Shown here one piece after another: positions 1-5,933 of a stretch of 6,233 bases of DNA (position 1 is the first letter of the stretch; each line of letters opens with the position of its first letter). Below the pieces are notes generated by a model. The model searched no databases. It worked only from the letters and a program-made list of their open reading frames with translations, and was not told the DNA's origin. Origin of the DNA: Chloroflexota bacterium (GTDB taxonomy: Bacteria; Chloroflexota; Dehalococcoidia; DSTF01; JACRBR01); NCBI GenBank assembly GCA_025355835.1, contig JANXYW010000329.1:1-6233 (forward strand), read 5' to 3'. Position numbers and translations under genes: made by a program.

Positions 1-849
1 CGGCGGGCGGAGCAGGGCGAAGACCTTGGGGACGTAGACCCCGAGCTTCAGCAAGCGTTCGCCGCGGATCAGCAACTCAGGCAGCAGCTTGGCCATTTCG
101 CCAGCGAGAGCGCACCCGCCAACCCGGCGATTGGGCGGGCAGCGTTGCTGGCTGCGGTAGCACATCAGAGAAACGAATCCCGGCAGGAGGATCGAAACCC
201 CATGATTGCAAAACTCTTAGGCGCACGACGCGGGCTCGCCCTGTTTGCGGCGGCCGGTATCTTTGCGGCCGGAGCCGTGACGGTCGGCGCATCAGGCGGC
301 GTCAGCGGCGCCGCGACCAACGCGAACGAAGTGCTCGCTACGCTCCATGTCCCACACAAGGCGCACAGCCACGGGCATGGGAACTCGAATGCCGGCGGCA
401 AGCCGGACGATTCCGGCACACCGGAAGCAGAAGGTACCAGGCGCGCGGTTCAGGGCATCCCGACGGAGAATCCGCAGCACCACCCGGCGGACGACGACGG
501 CATCTGCGAAAAAGGCGAGACGATCGTGAAGACGGTGCCGAGCGGCGTGGCGGTCAACGTCCCCTGCCAGACTGCCAAAGATCACGGCGAGGGCAAGGGC
601 GACAAGACGCCGGGCGCGAACAAGACCCCAAAGGCGGGCGAGACGCCGGAGGCGGACGAAACGCCGGGAGCGAACCACGGCCAGGGCAAGGTCGACAAGA
701 CGCCAGAGGCGAATGAAACGCCAGAGGCCGGTGAGACGCCCGATGCCAACGAGACGCCAGGCGTTGGCGGAAACGGCCACCACAAGGGCGGCAAGACGCC
801 GGACGCGAACGAGACAGAGCCCGTCGAGCACTCGGGCGAGGGCCAGTAG
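1..849 (+). CDS. Membrane-anchored protein, His-rich with TP repeat tail; 5' end probably outside window
   Basis: Function is not recognised. Reading frame 1 is open from base 1 to the TAG at 847-849. Possible starts inside the window are TTG 145 and ATG 202; the latter is preceded by AGGAGG and gives 215 aa. From ATG 202, residues 1-10 are basic (KLLGARR), 10-30 form one hydrophobic segment (membrane anchor or signal peptide), 49-59 are His-rich, C102 and C122 flank a short Val/Thr-rich segment that could form a disulfide-closed hairpin, and 134-205 are period-6 (K/E)TPxA(N/G/D) repeats. The 67 codons before ATG 202 encode a Gln/Ala-rich, probably helical stretch ending in an AALLAAVAHQR-like segment. 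This resembles, from memory, the cytoplasmic part of Chloroflexota DUF5667/anti-sigma-like single-pass proteins. I therefore favour a longer type II membrane protein starting upstream, without certainty. If 202 is the true start, it is a small secreted or anchored protein. A strong hairpin follows 47 bases after the stop. Confidence 0.7.
   Translation, partial: RRAEQGEDLGDVDPELQQAFAADQQLRQQLGHFASESAPANPAIGRAALLAAVAHQRNESRQEDRNPMIAKLLGARRGLALFAAAGIFAAGAVTVGASGGVSGAATNANEVLATLHVPHKAHSHGHGNSNAGGKPDDSGTPEAEGTRRAVQGIPTENPQHHPADDDGICEKGETIVKTVPSGVAVNVPCQTAKDHGEGKGDKTPGANKTPKAGETPEADETPGANHGQGKVDKTPEANETPEAGETPDANETPGVGGNGHHKGGKTPDANETEPVEHSGEGQ
185..190 (+). promoter_or_regulatory. Candidate ribosome binding site AGGAGG for the ATG 202 start
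   Basis: AGGAGG is a full Shine-Dalgarno match 11 bases before ATG 202, a slightly long spacing. It is the main argument for the short form of the first gene. The same bases also read as CAG GAG GAT codons in the longer open frame, so the match could be chance. Confidence 0.45.
604..816 (+). repeat. Period-6 amino-acid repeat (18-bp DNA unit), (K/E)TPxA(N/G/D)
   Basis: The C-terminal half of the first gene contains about ten hexapeptide units such as KTPGAN, ETPEAG and ETPDAN, broken by two Gly/His/Lys inserts (around HGQGKVD and GGNGHHKGG). DNA units are ACGCC-based and differ at several bases, so the array is old rather than freshly expanded. Such TP-rich acidic/basic tails usually act as disordered extracellular spacers. 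Confidence 0.8.
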
Positions 850-896
850 TCTCTCCCGGAGCTGTTTCGCGACGACGACGAATCGATGAATATCTG

Positions 897-928
897 TGAG
901 CTCGCCCCCTTTAGGGGAGGCGAGCTCA
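897..928 (+). terminator. Strong terminator-like hairpin after the first gene
   Basis: TGAGCTCG at 897-904 pairs perfectly with CGAGCTCA at 921-928. An inner CCCC(T)/(A)GGGG stem closes a tiny loop, giving about 12-13 pairs with a small AG bulge. It sits 47 bases after the first gene's stop. There is no T run on either side, so it is not a classic intrinsic terminator. It could be a Rho-assisted terminator, an mRNA 3' stabiliser or a leader hairpin. Its presence argues against ATG 886 as the start of the next gene, since translation would run straight through it. Confidence 0.5.
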
Positions 929-1095
929 CTCGTGCGGGAACGAGGAGCGCCAACCGATTTGCGAAGGAACGCGATGGTCCTGCAATAGCCTTGGAGTGTG
1001 CACCTCTCGGCTCGCGAACGAATTCACGCCGATCGCGACATCCAGTTGTCTCGCCTCTCGATGCGATTGGCGACGCTCTCTCTCGTCGACGATCG

Positions 1096-2193
1096 ATGCC
1101 GCTTGTACTCGTGGTCGCCGTCGTCACGGCCGCGTGCTCCGGCTCCGCGTCGTCGCAGCGCACGCCATCGGCCCCGCCAATCGCTCTTGCGACCGCGGCG
1201 TTGCCTTCCAGCAGGCCTTCTCCGAGCGAGGTCGCGACTGTTTCGCAAACGGCGGTGCAGGAGCAATGCCCAGATCCCTACGTCACACCGGTAGCCTCGC
1301 CCACGCTTGCCGCGGGCGACGCGCTTGACGTCGCCGCCACACCGGCGCCTGCGCCGCCGATCCGGATCGCCCACGCGATCGAGATTCCACCGCTGCCGTC
1401 CCCCACGACCGCTCGCTCACCTGCGCCCTCGCCACCGGCGCGGCGTGCAGACCCGACGCTCGAAGGGCGCATCCGCGATCGTCTTGGTGCAAATGCATCG
1501 CACTACGCGGTCGTGATTGAGAACCTCGGCGACGGACGGCGCGTTGCCATCGATTCGGATCGCGTCTTCTACGCCGCGAGCCTCTTCAAGATCGAGGTGA
1601 TGTACGAGATCTTCCGTCAGCGGGAGGTGGGCATATTGAACTTCGGCGAAGAGTACGTTGCTAGCGACTACTATTCCAGCTTCGATCTCGGGCCGCATCT
1701 GGTCGCGCCATGCGCCCGTGTGAGCGTGCGCGATCTCCTGGCCGCGATGATGTCCGTGAGCGACAACGTTGCCGCGGTGATGCTGCAGGATCGCGCCGGC
1801 GCTGGTAACGTCAACGATGCGATGATGGCACTGGGCCTCGGGCAGACGCGGCTGAAGGAGGACGGCAGTTTGCCCGCCACTGCGGGTGATATGGCGCGGC
1901 TCGTGGACGCGATCGCGCGCGGCGAGGCTGTGAGTCGAGACGCGAGCAAGGAGATGGCGGATCTCATGGCTACGGAAGAGCTCGATGATCGCATCCCGGC
2001 AGAACTTCCCGACGGCACACGCGTCGAACACAAAACCGCCAACTGGGACAACGCCACGCATGATGCCGGCATCGTACACGGGAAGAAAGGGACCTACGTG
2101 ATGGTGCTCATGTCCGATAGGGGCTCCGGCGGCGACGATGCCCGCGTCGAGGCGGACATTGCGCGGATCGCCTTTGACTATTTTGAGCAGTAA
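1096..2193 (+). CDS. Predicted lipoprotein with class A beta-lactamase-like serine hydrolase domain
   Basis: The gene encodes 365 aa from ATG 1096. Residues 1-13 are a short hydrophobic signal ending in a TAAC lipobox, so Cys14 is the probable lipidated residue outside the membrane. Residues 15 to about 118 are a Pro/Ala/Ser-rich tether. Residues 119-365 are a beta-lactamase/transpeptidase-like domain (Beta-lactamase2 type): SLFK at 162-165 (nucleophile Ser162, Lys165), SDN at 222-224, and a third motif KTA at 313-315 in place of KTG. The segment between TRL (251-253) and DMARL (265-269) is only 11 residues and has no ExxLN, so the omega-loop Glu that drives deacylation in true class A enzymes is missing. 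A penicillin-binding, peptidoglycan-related or other serine-hydrolase role is likelier than antibiotic hydrolysis. Start choice: the frame is open from ATG 886, but that stretch contains the 897-928 hairpin; TTG 991 is another option. No start has a good ribosome binding site, and the signal from 1096 lacks the usual basic residues (an RRR precedes it), so the start is uncertain. Confidence 0.85.
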   Translation: MPLVLVVAVVTAACSGSASSQRTPSAPPIALATAALPSSRPSPSEVATVSQTAVQEQCPDPYVTPVASPTLAAGDALDVAATPAPAPPIRIAHAIEIPPLPSPTTARSPAPSPPARRADPTLEGRIRDRLGANASHYAVVIENLGDGRRVAIDSDRVFYAASLFKIEVMYEIFRQREVGILNFGEEYVASDYYSSFDLGPHLVAPCARVSVRDLLAAMMSVSDNVAAVMLQDRAGAGNVNDAMMALGLGQTRLKEDGSLPATAGDMARLVDAIARGEAVSRDASKEMADLMATEELDDRIPAELPDGTRVEHKTANWDNATHDAGIVHGKKGTYVMVLMSDRGSGGDDARVEADIARIAFDYFEQ

Positions 2194-2220
2194 CGGCGAG
2201 CTTCGGCGCGGCGAAGCCGT
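2193..2220 (+). other. Imperfect hairpin overlapping the hydrolase stop codon
   Basis: GCTTCG at 2200-2205 pairs with CGAAGC at 2212-2217 around a six-base loop, and ACG/CGT (2193-2195 with 2218-2220) can extend the stem across a four-base bulge. There is no T tract. It may be a weak terminator or an mRNA 3'-end element. GC-rich DNA makes chance stems common. Confidence 0.3.
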
Positions 2221-2321
2221 CGATCGCTGGATCTGCTGTACCCGCTCACAGCACGCGGCACGTCAGATCGTTGCGATCGTGTCGAACGGGAGCGACGCAG
2301 GCCGCGCGGGCCGGGGCGTTC

Positions 2322-2350
2322 GGCTTCGCGTTCTGACGACCCGCGAAGTC
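2322..2350 (+). other. Hairpin in the spacer after the hydrolase gene
   Basis: CTTCGCG at 2324-2330 pairs exactly with CGCGAAG at 2342-2348. A G-T wobble and a G-C pair extend the stem to nine pairs around an 11-base loop. It is followed by a CT-rich stretch but no T run. It is a candidate factor-dependent terminator for the hydrolase gene, 129 bases past its stop. Confidence 0.3.
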
Positions 2351-2671
2351 CCTCTCACTCCCCCGGCGCGGGCGCGTCGCCATCACGTCGTCGTTTCGAG
2401 CGGCTGAGCTAGATGTTCCGATCGAGGCGCGGCTGGACGTAACACGAACTGCGCGCGGTCGTTGAGTAGACAAGGCTTGGAGCGATCGTGCGCCTCGGCG
2501 TTGCCCTCTGGTTTGTCATGGACGGATGTGTGACAGGCGATCGCCTTCCTTGACGCTCGTTGCTTGACGTTCCCGCATCTGGTCGTCGGTGGCGCAATGC
2601 CCCGCACACGTCGGCGTTGGAATTGGGTGAGAGGACGACCAGAATGGTGCGGTCCGAGCAATCGCATTGCA

Positions 2672-2676
2672 AAGGA
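2672..2676 (+). promoter_or_regulatory. Ribosome binding site AAGGA fixing the ATG 2684 start
   Basis: AAGGA lies seven bases before ATG 2684, which is followed at once by a classic signal peptide. This decides the start over TTG 2564, which would add 40 Arg/Trp-rich residues ahead of the signal peptide. Confidence 0.7.
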
Positions 2677-2683
2677 AATCACC

Positions 2684-4408
2684 ATGCACACTCCCCTTAA
2701 ACCACAGCCGACCGAACGCGGGCTCTCTCGGATGAGCCTCGCTCTCGCCGTGGCGAGTGCGGCCGCACTCGTGCTCTCCGTTGTGGCCGCTCCGCATCTC
2801 GGCAGCCACGGCAGCGCTCCAGCGGCGCAAGCAAGCGGGGGAGACTTCTCTCTCGACTTCGTCGCGTCCGCGCCGCTCACGTACAACCACACCACGGGCG
2901 GCGGCGTCTTCGACGACCGCACGATTGGCACGAACGGAGATGTCGTCGAATCGCTCGAAGCGGGCAGCTTCGCTTGCGGCGATGTCGTTACGTACCTCGT
3001 GCAGGTCGTTGTGGACTCAGGAGCAGTCGGAACCCAGACGATACGCGTCACGAACACCTTCACAGCCAACACAACGGGCCAGCCTGGCGCCGGCCACTCC
3101 CAGGTGCTCGGCGTCAGGATCAACAACCCGGCGTCGGTGACGGGCGGTGACCAGGGTCCGAAGACGACCGACAGCGGTTTCGTCGGCACGATTAACAGCA
3201 CGATCGCCAATGTCACGACGTTCGTAGACCCGGCAGGTGGCACCGTGCTACCGACGATCCCAACCACCGCCAATGACGTCGGCGTGAGCTACGACGTCAC
3301 CAACCTCGAGGCCGGCGATCACGTCATCGTGCGCATCGACACCCGGCTGTCCTGTGGTTTGGGCGAGTCGCCCACGGGCAACCTCCAGGCGAACCTGACG
3401 AGTGCGTATGTCGTCGGCTCCGGCGATACGATCAGCACCGGTCAGCAGACCATCCCGTTCAAGCAGTTCGGCTCCCTTCCGACGAACACGCCAACATCGG
3501 TGCCCGCGACTAACACACCGACTGCGACGCCGACCGCGACGAATACGCCGACCAACACCGCGACTGCGACGCCGACCGCGACGAACACGCCGACCAACAC
3601 CGCGACTGCGACGCCGACCGCGACGAACACCGCGACCAACACCGCGACCGCGACGAACACGCCGACGAACACGCCGACCGACACTCCAACGCACACGGCC
3701 ACGGCCACGCCGACAGAGACCGCGACGAACACGCCGACGGAGACTCCGACCGACACGCCGACAAACACGCCGACAAACACGCCAACGGAGACTCCGACCG
3801 ACACGCCGACGAGCACGGCCACGGCCACTGCGACAAACACGCCGACGGAGACTCCGACCGACACGCCGACGAACACGGCCACGGCCACGGCGACAAACAC
3901 GCCGACGAACACGCCGACCGACACGCCGACGAACACGCCGACGAACACGCCAACGGAGACCGCGACGAACACGCCAACGAACACGCCAACGAACACGGCG
4001 ACAAACACGCCGACGAACACGCCCACGTCGACGCCAACTTCGACGAACACGCCGGTGAATACGCCCACGTCGACGCCGACGTCCGTGAACACGCCGGTGA
4101 ACACGCCTACCTCAACGAACACGCCGGCGAACACCGCCACGAGTACAACGCGCGCGGTGACCAACACACCGCGGCCCACGTCGACGGCCATCCCGCCGAC
4201 GGCAACCAGCACCTCGGTCAACGTTACGCTGGCGCTTGTGGCCACGCCGCGGGCTCCCCAGCTACCGTCTGGGTTGGTTCTGGCGAACACGGGCAGCGGG
4301 ACCGGTAACAGCAATGGTGCTGTCGGTGGCTGGGCGCTAGTCGCTGGCATCTCTGGAGTCGCGCTGCTCATCGTGTCGATGGGGCTGCGGAAGCGCGACG
4401 AGCGCTAA
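2684..4408 (+). CDS. Stalked surface protein with LANTG-type sorting signal
   Basis: The gene encodes 574 aa. Residues 1-50 are a long signal peptide (basic n-region, Ala/Leu/Val core 17-36, likely cleavage after AQA at 48-50). Residues 51-265 are a beta-rich Thr/Val/Gly head of unassigned family, with C98 and C224 as a possible disulfide. Segments such as YNHTTGGGVFDDRTIG and NLEAGDHVIVRIDTRLSC look like a head type I recall from uncharacterised Chloroflexota-style surface proteins. Residues 267 to about 488 are an almost perfect alternation of X and Thr (X = N, P, A, D, E, S, V), probably an extended, O-glycosylatable stalk. The C terminus has LANTG at 533-537, a Gly/Asn linker, a membrane span at about 548-567 and the tail RKRDER. 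This is the layout of a sortase substrate; LAxTG is the motif linked to class E sortases in high-GC Gram-positives. The last ~65 residues are paralogous to those of the 4776-5903 gene. An intrinsic terminator follows 29 bases after the stop. Binding partner and function are unknown; adhesin or S-layer-like coat protein are possibilities. Confidence 0.9.
   Translation: MHTPLKPQPTERGLSRMSLALAVASAAALVLSVVAAPHLGSHGSAPAAQASGGDFSLDFVASAPLTYNHTTGGGVFDDRTIGTNGDVVESLEAGSFACGDVVTYLVQVVVDSGAVGTQTIRVTNTFTANTTGQPGAGHSQVLGVRINNPASVTGGDQGPKTTDSGFVGTINSTIANVTTFVDPAGGTVLPTIPTTANDVGVSYDVTNLEAGDHVIVRIDTRLSCGLGESPTGNLQANLTSAYVVGSGDTISTGQQTIPFKQFGSLPTNTPTSVPATNTPTATPTATNTPTNTATATPTATNTPTNTATATPTATNTATNTATATNTPTNTPTDTPTHTATATPTETATNTPTETPTDTPTNTPTNTPTETPTDTPTSTATATATNTPTETPTDTPTNTATATATNTPTNTPTDTPTNTPTNTPTETATNTPTNTPTNTATNTPTNTPTSTPTSTNTPVNTPTSTPTSVNTPVNTPTSTNTPANTATSTTRAVTNTPRPTSTAIPPTATSTSVNVTLALVATPRAPQLPSGLVLANTGSGTGNSNGAVGGWALVAGISGVALLIVSMGLRKRDER
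3482..4147 (+). repeat. (X-Thr)n stalk-coding repeat array with nested 42-bp and 60-bp units
   Basis: About 220 codons in which nearly every second codon is Thr (mostly ACG). Higher-order units are visible. A 42-bp unit encoding TATPTATNTPTNTA lies at 3521-3562 and 3563-3604, with a third, decaying copy from 3605. A 60-bp unit (NTPTETPTDTPT plus an 8-residue ST/AT or NT/PT end) lies at 3776-3835, 3836-3895 and 3896-3955. The first 42-bp copies differ by one base, indicating recent expansion. The stretch 3854-4027 contains no T on the + strand. Confidence 0.9.
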
Positions 4409-4437
4409 CCGCGGCTGACCAGCGCAGATCTGTCACG

Positions 4438-4465
4438 AAAGGGGGCTCAGCCGAGCCCCCTTTTC
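4438..4465 (+). terminator. Intrinsic terminator
   Basis: GGGGGCTC at 4441-4448 pairs perfectly with GAGCCCCC at 4453-4460 around the four-base loop AGCC. AAA before the stem can pair with TTT after it, and TTTTC follows. It ends the LANTG gene. Because A's precede the stem, the minus strand also carries a short T run, so it may stop transcription from both sides. Confidence 0.9.
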
Positions 4466-4571
4466 TTGTGCGGCCCGCCGTGCGCAGCTCTCTCGCGTGC
4501 GCTGGTCCGTCCCTGCGCACAGAGTTGCGAACCAAGAACTTCTCGTACCTGGTGGCCAGCCATCCTGCGCT

Positions 4572-4613
4572 GGAACTCGACGCGGGAACTTGACGCCGCC
4601 GCCGGAAGTTGAC
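4572..4613 (+). promoter_or_regulatory. Three GGAAsTyGAC direct repeats, candidate promoter or activator sites
   Basis: GGAACTCGAC (4572-4581), GGAACTTGAC (4585-4594) and GGAAGTTGAC (4604-4613) share eight of ten bases. GGAACTT resembles the -35 box of ECF sigma factors of the sigma-E type, and GTCTTT at 4625-4630 lies 14 bases beyond the third copy as a possible -10. This would place a start site roughly 130-140 bases before GTG 4776. The spacings between copies (13 and 19 bp) are irregular. Promoter function is inferred. Confidence 0.35.
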
Positions 4614-4677
4614 CACCAGTCTCTGTCTTTCTGGAAATGCTCAGTGGCCCGTCGACGTTTTGGTATGTGACGAGCCA

Positions 4678-4692
4678 CCGGTCACTGACCGG
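4678..4692. promoter_or_regulatory. Near-perfect palindrome CCGGTCACTGACCGG, candidate operator
   Basis: Seven-base arms CCGGTCA and TGACCGG face each other around a single C. It lies 83 bases before GTG 4776, inside the presumed leader or promoter. The short spacer favours a dimeric DNA-binding protein over an RNA hairpin. No second copy was noticed in the window. Confidence 0.35.
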
Positions 4693-4765
4693 CCGCCTCT
4701 CTGCACGTCAACGACAAAGAGCATGCGTCTTCTGAGTACATCAGCAAGGCGGTTGGAAAAACGAC

Positions 4766-4770
4766 GGAGG
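4766..4770 (+). promoter_or_regulatory. Ribosome binding site GGAGG fixing the GTG 4776 start
   Basis: GGAGG (in CGGAGGA) lies five bases before GTG 4776. The GTG begins MKRLVLTLAAA, a typical signal-peptide start, so this non-ATG start is well supported. Confidence 0.8.
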
Positions 4771-4775
4771 ACCAA

Positions 4776-5903
4776 GTGAAGAGGCTCGTATTGACCCTGG
4801 CTGCGGCGATGATTGCGCCGGTTGCATTGGCAGCCGTATTGCTCCACAACCCCAGCGCCGCGCTGGCATGGCAGTACGACGTGTCATGCTCGAACGGCCA
4901 CATTGTCGGCACCATCACGTTTCCTGCTGGAAGCGCCCCCTTCGACGTGGTACTCGAAGACCACGTGCCCGGGGACGCGCAATTCAAGGACGTGGTTCCG
5001 GCCACGACGCAGCACATCGCGCCAACGGGCAGCCAGACTTCTGCTCCGTTCTCCCTGCCGGTGACCAACGTGCGCCCCGGCTCGAACAGCATCCGTGTTC
5101 GTAATACTGCTGACAGCGCCAAGAGTGACAGTATCCCGCCGTGCGACAGTCCGACGGCAACGGCTACCAAGACCAACACTCCAACGAATACGCCTGTTCC
5201 GCCGACGAGCACCAACACTCCGACGAAGACGCCCGTGCCGCTGACGAGTACGAGCACGCCGACGAACACAAACACGCCGACTACTGGCTGCCGAACTCCC
5301 ACGCGTACGCCGACCTCCACCGGCACCGCGACGTCGACCGCGAGCCCCACGGCTACGCGCACGGCCACGCCCATCACGTCGCACACGCCCTCGCTACCGA
5401 CGTGCACGCCCACCTCAACGGCGACGAATGCGCCGACGAATACACCCGTACCGCCGACCAACACGCCGACCAACACCGCGACCAACACCGCGACGAACAC
5501 CGCGACGAACACGCCCACGAACACCGCGACGAACACGCCCACGAAAACCGCGACGAACACGGCGACGAACACGGCGACGAACACACCCGTCAATACCGCG
5601 ACGAACACGCCGACGGCGACGGCGACCGACACGACCAACAGAGTGCTCAGTACCCACACTGCGGTTCCAACGTCGACGGCGACCCACACGGCAACGCCGG
5701 TGAACCAGACGCTGGTGCTTATAGCGACGCCGCAGCCTCGCCAGCCGCTGAGTACCGTCGACGGCATCGTCCTTCCGAAGACCGGATTCGGGCCGAACGG
5801 CAGCGGCGGCGGCGTCGCCTGGATGCTGATCGGTGGCATGGCCGGAAGCGCTCTACTTGCCGCAGCTGTGGCCATGCGGCGCCGGAAGCGCGAAGAACGC
5901 TAG
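4776..5903 (+). CDS. Stalked surface protein with LPKTG cell-wall sorting signal
   Basis: The gene encodes 375 aa from a GTG start. Residues 1-31 are a signal peptide (KR n-region, Ala/Leu core, likely cleavage after ALA at 29-31). Residues 32-124 are a small beta-rich head bounded by C38 and C123, which could close it by a disulfide; I do not recognise its family and see no similarity to the head of the upstream paralogue. Residues 125 to about 308 are a Thr-rich stalk, irregular at first and then very regular TNTA/TNTP tetrapeptides at 232-271. Two further cysteines (172 and 210) lie inside the stalk. The C terminus is a textbook sorting signal: LPKTG at 333-337, a Gly-rich linker, a span at about 346-367 and the tail RRRKREER. 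Sortase would be expected to cleave between Thr336 and Gly337 and attach the protein to the cell wall. The tail, starting at a shared VNxTLxLxATP segment, is paralogous to the upstream gene's tail. Function unknown; adhesion or coat formation is plausible. Confidence 0.92.
   Translation: MKRLVLTLAAAMIAPVALAAVLLHNPSAALAWQYDVSCSNGHIVGTITFPAGSAPFDVVLEDHVPGDAQFKDVVPATTQHIAPTGSQTSAPFSLPVTNVRPGSNSIRVRNTADSAKSDSIPPCDSPTATATKTNTPTNTPVPPTSTNTPTKTPVPLTSTSTPTNTNTPTTGCRTPTRTPTSTGTATSTASPTATRTATPITSHTPSLPTCTPTSTATNAPTNTPVPPTNTPTNTATNTATNTATNTPTNTATNTPTKTATNTATNTATNTPVNTATNTPTATATDTTNRVLSTHTAVPTSTATHTATPVNQTLVLIATPQPRQPLSTVDGIVLPKTGFGPNGSGGGVAWMLIGGMAGSALLAAAVAMRRRKREER
5148..5699 (+). repeat. Thr-rich stalk-coding region of the LPKTG protein
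   Basis: About 184 codons rich in Thr, Pro, Asn, Ala and Ser. The left part holds two copies of a 13-residue unit built on TPVPxTST. The middle is less regular and includes two Cys codons. The right part is the tight 12-bp array listed separately. Compared with the upstream gene's stalk, more Arg, Lys, Cys and His interrupt the X-Thr rhythm. Confidence 0.85.
5469..5588 (+). repeat. Ten tandem 12-bp units encoding TNTA/TNTP/TKTA
   Basis: Ten head-to-tail units of the form ACSAACACCGCG or ACGAACACGSCC, each coding four residues and differing mostly at one to three bases. The phase is unbroken for 120 bp. The surrounding stretch 5450-5589 has no T on the + strand. In-frame gain or loss of units would change stalk length by four residues per unit. 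Confidence 0.9.
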
Positions 5904-5933
5904 CTGCGGCCGGCTCACGCTGGATAGATCGAA

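Larger units (their letters stand above)
2194..2683. other. Gene-free spacer of 490 bases
   Basis: I see no convincing gene here: open frames in this stretch are short, Arg/Ser-rich and lack a ribosome binding site or recognisable motif. It holds two hairpin candidates (2193-2220 and 2322-2350), a 10-bp palindrome GGCGATCGCC at 2536-2545, and two TTGACG hexamers at 2550-2555 and 2564-2569 without a matching -10 box. The promoter of the downstream surface-protein gene presumably lies in its right half. Confidence 0.5.
4466..4775. other. Gene-free spacer of 310 bases, probable promoter region
   Basis: No open frame here has gene-like features. The spacer contains an 8-bp inverted repeat GTGCGCAG/CTGCGCAC (4480-4487 with 4513-4520), three GGAAsTyGAC direct repeats at 4572-4613, a 15-bp near-palindrome at 4678-4692, and the ribosome binding site of the next gene at its right end. 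Confidence 0.55.

Noticed and set aside
886..1095. N-terminal extension of the hydrolase gene to ATG 886
   Set aside because: It would put about 70 Arg/Ser-rich residues ahead of the lipoprotein signal and translate through the 897-928 hairpin, and it lacks a ribosome binding site.
2550..2592. TTGACG hexamers as a sigma-70 promoter for the LANTG gene
   Set aside because: No acceptable -10 box lies 16-18 bases after either hexamer; the best candidate is at 19 bases and GC-rich.
3402..4058. Plus-strand Arg/Thr/Pro-rich open frame
   Set aside because: Third-frame shadow of the stalk repeat; no start signal and implausible composition.
3482..4147. CRISPR array
   Set aside because: Repeats are contiguous, coding and in-frame, with no unique spacers.
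3442..4371. Minus-strand open frame of 309 codons rich in VFVGVFV
   Set aside because: It is the mirror of the ACG-rich stalk repeat: Thr/Asn/Pro codons read backwards give Val/Gly/Phe. It has no ribosome binding site or non-repeat domain, and the + strand has a signal peptide, anchor and terminator.
4480..4520. Inverted repeat GTGCGCAG/CTGCGCAC as a regulatory site or attachment site
   Set aside because: Eight-base arms with a 25-base gap are expected by chance in GC-rich DNA, and nothing nearby suggests a mobile element.
4682..5875. Minus-strand open frame of 397 codons over the LPKTG gene
   Set aside because: Same cause: VFVAVFV-type residues opposite the stalk repeats. It runs against a well-supported GTG gene.
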